In this document: positions 12,357 to 24,641 of the stretch, piece by piece
Numbering within the stretch: position 1 is the first letter of the stretch
How the letters are laid out: every line of letters starts with the position of its first letter
DNA from: Linnemannia hyalina
Lineage: Eukaryota > Mortierellomycota > Mortierellomycetes > Mortierellales > Mortierellaceae
Reading direction: 5' to 3'
DNA length: 64,000 nt
Assembly: GCA_019671135.1 (NCBI GenBank)
Contig: JAHRHY010000009.1
Location: 744,001-808,000, forward strand
Program-made: the position numbers and the translations under genes
Notes under the pieces: model-generated
Seen by the model: only the letters and a program-made list of their open reading frames with translations
The model's database searches: none
Told to the model about the DNA's origin: nothing

Positions 12357-15344
12357 ATGTCACGCTCGCGTCCAACAAATCCATTCAACCGCGGTGAATC
12401 AACTTCAGCCAGCAGCAGTGGTCCTCACCCCAACAAGGACCACAACAGCTTCATTATTGTCAACAATGATATCATGATCCACCCGGGGGTTCAACCCGAC
12501 TACCGGACCAGCAGCGACGACGATAGTCTTTCAAGCAGCAGCAGGAATAGCGGTCATAGAAGTCCTGCAAGTCTTCATTTGCCCCCTCCTCTCTCGCCTA
12601 GTGCTCGCACTCAACGGTCTCTCCATCACCAGCAGCAACGACCAGCCCCGTCCCAGCCATTGTCGTCGTCTACGACTACTAACGGAACGAGACAGACACC
12701 AGTGGCGCCCCCACGCAAGACGTCGTTTGAGTGGGTCCCGACCCCGCTGCCGACTCCGCAGTCCCGGGCTTTGGCTCACGACAATAATCCCAATCCACAA
12801 CAACGTTCAGGCCAGCGCCAACTCCGCACCGAGAAACAAACACCCGCTTCCCCTTCTTCTTATCCTTCCGCGTCTCTTGCAAATTCCTCTCTTCAACGCA
12901 CACCTTCCTACTCCACACCCCAACGACCCACTCGCCCAACTGTCTCTCCCATCATGTCCGATATCCCCCTCTACAGCACCAGAACCACTGGCCCTCCTAA
13001 ACAGCAACAATCCACATCCAATAACACCCATGATGACAACAACCCAGACTCCACCCACGCTGTTCACTCAGGGGATGTAGAGATGCAGGAACGCAGTCGG
13101 AACCAACGACAACGGTCCACTGTAGCAAGGTCATCGTCTCTCAACCGCAATAACAGTAACAACAACAACGACTCTTATACCCTTCCCTCGTCTTCAAGGA
13201 CGGTCGACAACACCAGCTCAGACCCCTCTCTCAGCCGAGGCGACAGCACACTTGACAGGTCCTTATCAACAAACCACAACGGTTCGAGAGACAGAGATGC
13301 ACATCATCCCACTCAAACAAACAGGAGTAACAAGAGCGCCAAACATAATGCCTTAAACTATAATTCTTCTGTCTCTCGCTCTTCCGGCACACGAGTTGCA
13401 AACCACATCGACCCCTCGACAGGAGAACGACAGGAGCTGCGAGGTGACAGTACTGGTGGAGGAATTTCGTCTTTCTTCGGTGGACTGTTTGGAGGAGGAG
13501 AAGGATCTACCAAACGCAAACAACCTGCATCCAACGCCGCCACCAGTCGAATCAAGAATAGGAGTGTGGGTGGACTGCCGGCGAGTGCTTCGGGAAGCAA
13601 AAACGAACTGATCGACCGTTCTCAGCTACAGCACCATCATTCAAGCGAGAAGCTGAACGGCTCAGCATTTGTTCAACAGGATCCATTGTTACGGAAGAAG
13701 GGCTTGCCTGGAAAGGACGGGCGCCAGCCAGAGACAGACATGTTCCACTTTGTCGATACCATGCTGGATATGCCTGTGGACCCCACCTGGAGTCAGGTTA
13801 CCATTAAACTGGCCAAGGTCCTGACGGTGATGTTCGTCTGCTATTTTGGCCTCATGGCGCTCTACTTTGGTGCAGAGGTAAGCAACCATTCATGTTCCCC
13901 CTTTTTTGTTTTCTTTTAACCTTTGCTCGAGTATTCCTTTGTCCACTTTAGACTGATCGATTTTACCCATTGTCAACAACTAACCCGTCTGCTCTCTTTC
14001 TTCTTTTCTGCTCTCAACCTTTTGGTTTCCCATTTTCGCTTGGCGTATGCGTATGTGGATTCATAGTTTCAGGCAATCAACCACACGCAGAACTTTGAAA
14101 TCTTGGTCGTGGACCTGGACAACTCGATTATCGGATCCAACTACCTCAACTTCACCAGTCACCTCAACGGCGTTCTGGGACAGCCTCGTTGGGTCAACCA
14201 CAACGCCACCGTCTATCCCAACATGTCGTCCATTCAAGCCGATATCCTCAACGGCCGGTACTGGGGCGCCGTCGTCGTCCAGGCCAACGCCTCGTCCAAC
14301 CTCTTGTGGTCTACCGCTAACATCGACGCCAACTATGACCCCACCAAGGCCTTTGCGTTTATCTACGAGGGAGGTCGTGATCCGTTGGTAGTCAAGCCTC
14401 AGATTGTTGCAACCATGTACACGACCTTTTTGATGTTCTCCAAGTCTTTTAACCCCGCCTGGGTCAAGCTTGCCATCGCTTCGTTTATACAACAAAACAC
14501 GTCTATGAGCGCCATCATGGATGCCCCGCAGGTCATCGGGACCCCTATTGCCTTTGAGGAGTTTGATCTCCACCCAATCACGGCGTCCATCATCACTTCG
14601 GCCACGTCGGTCGCCTATATCTGGATCTTCTTGATTGCAGGAGGAAGCACCTACTTGGTCGCCAACATGGTCCAGCCCATGACCACAAAGTATTCGACCG
14701 CAATGACCATGTTTGCGATGCTCCTCCCTCTCTTCATATTCCTCGTCGCGCTCTCTTTCTGCTACAGTCTTTTGCTCCTGACGTTCGGGGTCCCCTTTGC
14801 TGGTGGAGCGCTTCAGTTCCTCTCCCTCTTTGGAGGCATGCTCCTCCTCCAGTGCGCCGTAGCCTCGATGGTCCTCTTCCTGATCTATTTGATCCCTGTC
14901 GTCTTCATCCCCGGGTTCACAATCACCTTTGTGATCCTTAACGTCATTGCGGTCTTCAACCCTGCAGAGCTGGTGCCTGTCTTTTACAGATGGGTCTATG
15001 CGATGCCGTTCCTGAACGCCGTCCAAATTGCGCGATATGTCCTCATGGGGTCTTATAACCGGTTACGGTACAACATTCCTGTCCTCTCGGCCTGGATCTT
15101 GATCCCAGTTATCTTGATGCCATTTGCGATCAGTCGACAGAAACGCGTTGCTCGTGAAATGGAGCAGGAGGACGAAGAGGAGGGGATCATAAAGTCGACT
15201 GGAACTCAGCAAAAGGACCGCAAGGTTATTCATATCAAGTCAACAGAAGCAGGATTAGGAGCGGTATCAACTGACGATGATGACGACGTAGTGATCCTGG
15301 AGCCCAAGAGGAAGAAACAGTACTCGAACAACCACAACAACAAT

Positions 15345-15407
<63 letters not shown>

Positions 15408-15617
15408 ACCCGGCAACAGCAACAGCAGAGGTCATCCTCCCGTCACCGCCAACCTACCCAGCGAGAAGACATGGACAACTACAGCCTTGAGGATCATGAC
15501 GAGGAGACCTTCTCATACTATGACGAGACAACAGTTCCCGGATCCCATCGCCCAACCGCGAACCACCGCCCCAGCCCCCCCTCAGAGTCCCGCGTCTTTA
15601 ACGAATGGGACCACTGA
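12357..15617 (+). CDS. DUF3533 / SNG1-type multi-pass membrane protein
   Basis: Exons 12357-13877 and 14067-15617 (GT-AG, phase 0) give 1023 residues. Residues 1-480 are disordered, rich in Ser, Thr, Asn and Pro. A first membrane segment follows (KVLTVMFVCYFGLMALYFGA, about 488-506), then an external domain starting QNFEILVVDLDNSIIGSNYL with several NxT/NxS glycosylation sites, then about five membrane segments between about 677 and 865 (such as ASIITSATSVAYIWIFLIAG and LQFLSLFGGMLLLQCAVASM). This topology and the VVDLDNSIIG block fit the DUF3533 family, whose yeast member Sng1 is linked to drug resistance and plasma-membrane lipid asymmetry. Yeast Sng1 is about half this size. The long N-terminal tail and a cytosolic tail with about 30 consecutive Asn are additions. 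The substrate is unknown. Confidence 0.85.
15326..15407 (+). repeat. (AAC)n coding repeat, poly-Asn
   Basis: A nearly pure AAC run encodes a poly-asparagine stretch in the C-terminal cytosolic tail of the SNG1-like protein. Nearly all codons are AAC, so recent slippage is likely. Confidence 0.95.
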
Positions 15618-15677
15618 GATCAAGTAGTTAACGTATACCACCACTTCTTAGACCCATTCGAGATACCTTAATCACAC

Positions 15678-15679
15678 TC

Positions 15680-15737
<58 letters not shown>

Positions 15738-15753
15738 ACACACACACACACAT
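15678..15753. repeat. (CA)n microsatellite in a 3' UTR
   Basis: About 35 CA units, interrupted by TA, begin 61 bp after the stop codon of the SNG1-like gene, probably within its 3' UTR. Confidence 0.9.
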
Positions 15754-15889
15754 GTGCATGCACTTGCACACGACTACTTCACTTTTTTTTCATCGTCATG
15801 GCCAAATAAATGCACTTTTTTACATACATAATTCATTCTTTTAAACGAAAGGAGAGTGAGATAAATACAAAAACAAAACAAAAACTACT

Positions 15890-17506
<1,617 letters not shown>

Positions 17507-18064
17507 GGCTTTAAGTCTTGTCTAAGGTGGAGGTGGAGGTGGTGGTGGTGGTGATGGGAAAAAGAAGAAAGAGAGGAGGAACGCCGCTCGAAGGTCAGTC
17601 AGCTCACTTTTGAGGTCGTTGAGTTGTGGGTCTTTCGCCAAAGCAGTCACTTAGTAAGTTCACTCTGTGCGCCACCAAAAACGAAGCCAGAAAATTGACG
17701 CGACCTGACCGACTAGGAACAAAGGCTTGGTTCAATGCACCATTGCATGCTGTGACAGATATATAAGGAATGATGCCATCTGCTGTCATCCACTAGCATC
17801 TGCTGCCTCCGATCACCATGTCCCCATACCACAATCTTGAACCATCCATCTATCCGTACCACAGTGGCTTCGAATCCGTCGTCGCAAAGTAAAACGTAAC
17901 AACAGCTAGCTTTTTTTTTCACACCTCTCTATCTCTCCTCTCCGCCTCCCTTCCCTTCCCTTCCCTTCCTTCGCACACACCTTCACATACCTTCACATAC
18001 CTTCACATCTCATCCCCAGCGCAGTATCAATACCCACGTAAAAATAATACCACTTACCCACAGG
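17507..18064. promoter_or_regulatory. Divergent intergenic region, HEM2 and unknown gene
   Basis: 558 bp between two divergent start codons. It contains CTTCCC repeats (17950-17970) and three copies of a 10-mer CTTCACATAC at 17981-18010 (the last one diverged), 54 bp upstream of the ATG at 18065. Confidence 0.5.
17981..18010. repeat. Three tandem 10-bp units in a leader
   Basis: Units CTTCACATAC, CTTCACATAC and CTTCACATCT lie just upstream of the start codon at 18065. Confidence 0.85.
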
Positions 18065-21000
18065 ATGTCAGACTCGGTACCCCCACCGCTCTTCCAACAA
18101 GCGTTCCAAGGCATCCTCGCCCGCAATGTCACCAACAATTATGTCTCCCTCCCCGTCCACTACCACCAACCCACAGGAACACGATACATCCCCATGAGTG
18201 TCCTCCGCAACATGTACCCGGGCATCATCCGCCTCCACGTCGATGGTCAGACTCTCGAACCTCGACGTGGGCTCCCGACGGTCCAGTCCATGTTTGAAAG
18301 TGTCTTGTCCCAGTGGGTTGAAGAGACCTCTGTGGTTTCGGATGCGGAGGACGGAGAAAGGAGTAATACCTCGTATCCTGGGACTGCGAGCAAAACCACC
18401 TCGAGTTCTTTCGTTATTGTCGCTCATGATGACGAGAACGCAGCGGTGGTAGGGGCGGCGGGTGTAAGCCAGGAGAACCAAGAGTCGACGGTAAACACCT
18501 TTGATCACGATGATATCAACCCGTCCTTGCTTTCGGAGCCTGCTTCTCAAGCCTTGTTTGACGGCGACACCAGGTATGTAAAAAGGGTTTCTTGTGGTAT
18601 TGTTTATGACAAGCATGCCTTCCGAAAACGCTGAAAAGAAAAAAGGCGTTGCTAAGTGTGCACATATTTTGACCCAAATAGCGAGAGCACCCTAGAGTGG
18701 ATCGAGTACCGACCAGACAGCATCATCCAAGTTGTGCACTACACCCCCGGCCCCACCGAGACGACCTCCGGAGCCGCTAGTTCTCAGCCTGGCACGGGGA
18801 TGGCCGAAGGTGATTATCCACTATCGTTCTGGGCCCGAATCCGACAAGAGATCCAAACTGCCGTCCGCCAGGTCTATCAAGAGCTGACTGAAGAACAGGC
18901 CAAAGCGCATAAAGGCAACGGCAGTCTTGACGATCCAGCTGAAATCGTCGCCGTCTCGTCTCCCTCCCCTCCTTCGTCTTGGATTTTGACCGGGCGCACT
19001 ACCAACCTGACTCGCCCGCCTTTCGAGCATTCCATCATCTCGCTGTCATCATCATCGTCATCACCATCGATAGGCTCTCAAGGCAGTGGCAGTCAGTCGA
19101 AAGACATGGAGGAGGATGTTGTCGTCGTGACCAAGCCTGCCGACTCCGACTCCAAATCAAAGTGCAAGGCCAAAAAGCGTGACAGAGATGACGACGTTGA
19201 CTCCTCCTCCTCGACTTCATCAAGCTCAGAGAAGAAACTCAGGCCAAGCACAACGTTACCAAGATCAGTTTCGTCGTCTGTGAATGACGATGATGATGAA
19301 GACGAAGGCTCGGTCTCGCAGAAATCATCTCCTTCCAAGACTCCTTCCCACCCTGACTCGAGTGGGGCAGGATCTAGCTCAAGACTTGGATCTGAACCAA
19401 GCTCTGGGTCGAGGTCTGGATCGTGTTATGAGCCCGGGTCTGGCTCAAGCTCAAGCTCTGGGTCACCACGTTCTGGCATGACGTCGTCTGGATCGAGTTC
19501 AGGTTCGAGGTCGTCTGAGCCAGCCGAGTCCCATGGTTATAGATTTGCATCGCCAGCAGGTTCAAGCTCTGGAATAATTTTATGCTCAGGCCCGGGATCG
19601 TTCGGATTAGATGTGTCCAATGGATCCAATCCTGGTTTACCATCCGGTTCAGGCTCGAGTCCAGTACCCGGGTCGCCACCAGAGTCGTATGCCATTGCAG
19701 AGTCCGCGGCTGTTACCCCGGAGCCAAGAAATCCATCAGCGTCGTTGGAGATGCTTGTCCCGCCACCAGTCAGGGGAAAGCGCGCACTCGCCAGGGACTC
19801 ACAGAGTGATGAGCTCAACCAGGCGGATACGATGATGTTTACAGTGGACGAAGAGAGGGATCAACCCGGGCACGAGATCATCAGCGTTCACAGTAGCGAG
19901 AGCGGCGATATCGAGGACGACGACACTCAACCCCTTCGGTTCACCCCCAGCCAGATTCGAGATTTCGTTGCCAGAAGAAAGGGCCTTCTGGTGGGAGAGT
20001 CTCAAGCGGTGACTATCTGTCTGAAGACCAGCAAGGAAGCGCGTCAGTTCTACAGGTTCCTCAGGTCACAGGATTACTTTGGGAAGTGGCTAAACATCAA
20101 GCTGACTTGGGCGTGGGACCGTGAGCAGCTGGGGAGCCTTGTCGACGCTCTTATTGTATCGCCGATCGAAGTTCTCTTCTTGGACGGATGTGTTGCATGC
20201 GCCGCTCCTACCTCTGTCGCCTCCACAGCCCCCGAGGCCAATACTAGCGTCAGCTCACTCAGAGTTGCTTCTACCTCACAAGAAGGAGACAGCAGGTCAG
20301 TGGACAGCAAATTCAGGACCCGCCGTTACGATCCGCTGGTCCGACTCTTCAGGCACAATCAGTTCAAGGAGTTACACTTTTATGACCTTCCGGATCTGTT
20401 CTACCACTCCATTGCCCCGATCCCTTGGGATCTCTCTCACCTGACGTCCTTCCGTCTCCACGCTGAAATCAGCGACTGGGAAAGCATCCAGGCGAACCGA
20501 TTCCTTCAGTTTGTCAAACGCGCCACCAATCTTGAACATCTCTATATCGGTTGCCCGACCGAGCAGTACAATATGTACGTCGACGAGATCACACGCGCAA
20601 CGGACCGGTCCGAACGTAGCAAGAACTCGCCCCCACTCGACATTCATTTCCAGCACCACCATCATCGACACACGCTCCTTCGTGTCAGGTACGACCCGTT
20701 GGATCGGGAGTTCAAGGCGTTCGAGGTCGATCTGATAGGAACCTCGCACCAGTTCCATATCCAATGGAAGCCAGTCTTGGGTCAGCTCGTCGATGGGACA
20801 CTCGTCTCATTGTCTTTGGACAACATGCCCGACGAGACTTGGATGTACACGGTGATGGAGTGGGTCTACAGCGTAGCGAACGACCGCGGCGTTGGACTCG
20901 AAAACTTGCAGCTGGATTGTATGCATTTCGGTCCTATACAGTTCCAGAACCTCGTCGAGTTGCTTGAGTTAGCTCAGCCACGGCTTCAAACCCTCGACCT

Positions 21001-21376
21001 CCGCAACGTCTACATCTCTTTCGCCAGCAACACCTCTTCGCCCTCCGAAACCTCGGCGACGATGCTAAACCGTGACCAGGACTTTGAAATTACTCAAAAC
21101 GACGTGGACGCCTCGGTACCGATAATCGACTGGCCTACTCTTGTCAAAGCCCTGAACATCTCTGTCCTGCAGGCTCTCCGAATCAGGACATGCAACCTGC
21201 AGGATCGGGATATTGATGGAGTGGTCGAGTGTTTGAAGGGAATGGTTCGCAACAGCAAGAAGCTGGCTCTGGAAAAGGTGTTGCTCAAGGGCGCCCAGTT
21301 GTCTGCCACGGGTGAACGGACTTTGGTCGGGGAGATCCAGGCGATCTTACCAGGCGTCGATGTGAAGTTTAGATAG
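18065..21376 (+). CDS. Ser/Gly-rich protein with leucine-rich C-terminal half, unidentified
   Basis: Exons 18065-18573 and 18682-21376 (GTATGT to AATAG, phase 2) give 1067 residues. I do not recognise the family. Residues 1-100 look folded (PLFQQAFQGILARNVTNNYV, LRNMYPGIIRLHVDGQ). The middle is acidic, then a Ser/Gly tract (about 386-500) made of degenerate SGS, SGSSSG and EPGSGS units. From about residue 585 a folded part starts (RFTPSQIRDFVARRKGLLVG). It has irregular leucine-rich repeat-like elements such as LENLQLDCMHFG, PRLQTLDLRNVYI and LQALRIRTCNLQDRDIDGVV. It resembles the LRR half of the F-box proteins in this window, but I find no F-box. It may be a ligand-binding scaffold; function unknown. 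Confidence 0.85.
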
Positions 21377-21718
21377 CTGCGTTGGGAATAAGAGGTGATG
21401 CGATTTTGAATCCATTACTCGTCCATACAAAAAAAAACAAAGGATGTCTGCTTAGGATGGTACAAGAGGGAGACAGGGAATGATACACATTTAATACATT
21501 TATTTCAAACGAGAACATGATGGTTACATGATACGATAAGAACTACATTTTCGCCGAAGCGAGACGTGTGCATTTCGCATACCCCTCAGATGACAGCAAG
21601 CCTTCACTTTTTTTTTTTCTTCTCTTTCGCAACATTCAGCACTCAACACTCTCATTCTGCAACTCAAACAACCGTTCTCCCTTACACACAACAGCCATAA
21701 TAACAGTAACCATACAGT
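21377..21718. other. Intergenic, 3' flank of the LRR-like gene
   Basis: No gene seen. Holds an A8 run near 21429 and a T-rich tract near 21610. Confidence 0.5.
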
Positions 21719-21898
21719 ATGCACCCGGATACGTTTAACATGTTCGAGATCCTGCTCATCCTCGACATAATTTGTGACTCGCTCGACATGGCCGTCATCT
21801 GGAAATATCGACAGACCTGCTCCTTGTGGAACCCACTCTTTTGCAACAAGCTCCAGTCAGAACCACATTCAAGCAAGACTCCAAATAGGCATGGTTGA
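21719..21898 (+). pseudogene. Solitary F-box fragment, 59 codons
   Basis: A short open frame from ATG 21719 to TGA 21896-21898 encodes a peptide with the motif MFEILLILDIICDSL followed by IWKYRQTCSLWNPLF. It lines up with the F-box N-terminus of the intact gene at 39795-41351 (IFEIPLILDIICDLI, then WSCRRTCRVWSHSF), including the shared block LILDIICD. The similarity fades after about residue 40 and no LRR part follows. It lies 52 bp from the stop of the convergent ELP3 gene. It is best read as the remnant of a duplicated F-box/LRR gene; a tiny functional F-box peptide is possible but unlikely. Confidence 0.6.
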
Positions 21899-21950
21899 CA
21901 TGGGATGCAAAATAGGTTTATATAAAAGTTGTTTGTTCTACACTTGCGCC

Positions 21951-24265
21951 CTAGACAAGCATCTTGGACATGTAAGGGCCTAAGCGTGCACAAAAAGGAG
22001 TAAGGTGAGTTAGTATCAAGAAAGCAAAAAAAAAAAAAATGCAAAAAAAGGCTTGACAATGCCAAGCAAAAGATCACACATACCATCAAGAGTGTAGCCC
22101 AGCTTGGCGTAATAGTTCCTGACACCGACTCCACTGATAACGCTCAGCTTGACACTTCCATGCTCCTCCCTTGCAATCCTCTCGGCCTCCTCCATCAGCA
22201 GAGTACCATAACCCTGATGCTGGAACTTGGAGGGATCCCGGGAATGCACAGGGACCACAGAACCATAGACGTGCAATTCACGCACAATCGATGTAGGGCC
22301 TGCCTTGGTCAACTCGGGGCGGAAAGCCAGGGGCGAGCACTTTCTCAATCTCAACAGTCCAATCAAGATATCCTGCTCGGGATCCTCATAACTCAAAAAG
22401 GTCTCCCAGCCTCCATTGGCGGTATAGTCACGACGGATCAACTCGACCTGATCGGGCTTGACCTTGTTGTGGATATCGACAATACCGACCTCACGCGTGC
22501 GGACATCTCTGCACTCTGTCCCCAGATCCTTCATCCTCTGAAGCGCCAACTCGCGGAGGTTTCCATGCTCAACACCAGAGGTGACCAGAGGCATAGGGAT
22601 ATCACGCTGAACTCTGTAGACACGAGTCCATGGAGGCACAAGAGCCAATATCCTGGCGACCAAGTCCACAAGTGCGTTGGGTGTATAGTTCTTGTACCGT
22701 CCTGTCCTCCAGAGCTCATAAAGTCCTGTTCCACGAATGACGAGTGTAGGGTAGAGCTTCAAACCGTCCGATCGGAAGGCAGGGTTCTCAAAGTACTCCT
22801 TGAACTGGTCCATATCACGTTCCATACCGACGTTAGGGAGATCGGGCATCATGTGAGCCACTACTTTAAATCCTGCATCCTTGGCCAGCTGGAACGACTC
22901 TGTAACGGCCTTGACGGTATGTCCACGGTTGGTGTCGCGAGCCACATCCTCGTACACACTCTGCACTCCAATTTCCAGTCTCGTGCATCCATACCTGAGC
23001 ATTTGACTATGCGGAGCAAATTAGCAATGATTGATACGGTTAATTTCCTAATCACTTGGCATTCACTGTCGTACAACATAGGCAAAAGGACAGTTCCGTT
23101 AGATCTACGTACCTCAAGTGTGGCTTTAGACAGTAGTCTGGGCGAGTCTCGATTGTAATACCGATACACTTTGTGGGGCTGACCTCCGACATCCTAACGG
23201 CCTCATCGACATCGTTACTCGAGTGTCCAGAGAGAGAGTCGTGCAAGTTGCTGATGAACCAGTCCCTGTAGTCCTCGGGCAATGACATGAACGTGCCTCC
23301 CATGACGATATATTCGACCTTGTCCACGCTGTGACCCAATGCCTTGAGCTGATCCTGACGACCTCTTGACTGCTCGAAAGGGTTGTAGCGGGCGCGAATG
23401 GCACGCATACTGGTAGGCTCGTATCCTGTGTATGACTGTGTCGAGTACTCGAAATCCGAATCAGGGCCACCAGGACAGTACCTAGAAGTGTATTCAAAGT
23501 AGAGTGTGAATGTCCTGTAAGTTGTTTGTTCCTGATCTCCTTTAAGCGCTTTGCGTGAATTGTACTGGCTTCATATGGGTCTAAACACCTACACGCAAAT
23601 GTTTCCTGTCATGGCGATATGGGGACATCTGTGAGGCTTGCACATCACAGCAACAACGGCGATCTATTGAAAACCAAGGGGTTGTAAGGTTAGAATTGGT
23701 TGGTCCTCATGCTATGATTTCTTACACAACTGCGGCGCATTGAAGGTGGTAGAGAATCCAAACGTAAAACTCACTCCTGATGCAGTTCTGACGGGCTTGG
23801 CCTTAAGGTTGGGCAAGAGGACTGCTTTGTACTGCTCAGGGATCGCAGCAATGATATCGACCAGCTTGGGCTGGTTTTGAGCCTTGTGTTTGCGCGAGTA
23901 GCGCTGCTTGAGTCCGTTAAGGTTGATATCCTTGCCTGCATCGTGGGCCTGAATGAGCTCAGCTACAATCTCACTGCAGACCTTGATCATGATCTCGGCC
24001 TTTTTAGTAACAAAAGAAGGGAATGAAGAAATGTGTGTTAGTCCGTGCTGTCTTTCATTCCTTTGCTCCTGCTTTGCCTCCTGTCCATGAAAGTTGAGAG
24101 TGTTGAGGGTGGTACCTGGGAAGGGCCTAGGAAGAATAGCAATAGGAAAGAATATGGTTTTAGCAACGTGGGGTAGGCAGTCTTGTCACATGGCGTGGGA
24201 GAACAGCGGTGTGTATTGAGCAAGGTGTGATCACACTACGCACCTTTCTTTTTGATGGTCGACAT
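21951..24265 (-). CDS. ELP3: Elongator catalytic subunit ELP3
   Basis: Catalytic subunit of Elongator, which starts the xcm5 modification of wobble uridine (U34) in tRNA by radical SAM chemistry with acetyl-CoA. Exons on the minus strand: 24265-24244, 24126-24116, 23999-23775, 23663-23593, 23481-23113, 23006-22084, 21979-21951. These give 549 residues, matching the roughly 550 of the family, in phase throughout. The radical SAM cluster is [20 protein letters not shown], with C99, C109 and C112 plus C94. Later blocks include [26 protein letters not shown] and [16 protein letters not shown]. The GNAT domain carries [19 protein letters not shown] and ends GPYMSKMLV. The second exon is an 11-nt microexon adding Gly-Pro-Ser-Gln to a Lys-rich N-terminus (MSTIKKK). 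It is divergent from the CCA enzyme. Confidence 0.97.
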
Positions 24266-24641
24266 GGTGACAGTAGGGTGCTTTGTTGTGGTTGGCGGTC
24301 TTTGCAGAAGAAGAGTCCGAATGAGTGTGTCAAAGTGTGATCAACAAAAGGGGGAGACAATTGAAGACGACAAGGGAGTGATGCAACCAAGAAAAAAAAA
24401 AGTCCGAGGGAGAGCGAAAGTGCTCAAAAAGAAAGAAAAAATTGACTTGCCAGCGACTCGGTGGCTTGTGAGTCAAAACGGACGCATCTTTCCAAGTGGT
24501 GGCGAAGCGTGGGCGCCTTTTTCTTTTTTTTTCTTTTCTTTCACCAAGCTCCAACAGAACCAACGGGACCAGGTTGACTCACGACGACTCTTCTCGACTA
24601 CGCCAGGAAGAACAACTACACATCTCCTTAAAAGAAAACGG
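24266..24641. promoter_or_regulatory. Shared promoter of ELP3 and the CCA-adding enzyme
   Basis: 376 bp between divergent start codons. It is A-rich on the plus strand (24390-24440), with a CT tract near 24520-24545. I could not define single elements. Confidence 0.55.

Noticed and set aside
14061..15026. 321-codon minus-strand open frame
   Set aside because: Charged, motif-free antisense of the SNG1-like membrane domain, which is clearly the coding strand.
15235..15435. Poly-Cys peptide on the minus strand
   Set aside because: Complement of the AAC repeat that encodes poly-Asn; not a gene.
22160..23158. 332-codon plus-strand open frame
   Set aside because: Antisense shadow of ELP3 exon 6.
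24252..24641. N-terminal extension of the CCA enzyme
   Set aside because: The frame is open but overlaps the ELP3 start and is low-complexity and A-rich. The ATG at 24642 gives a good presequence.
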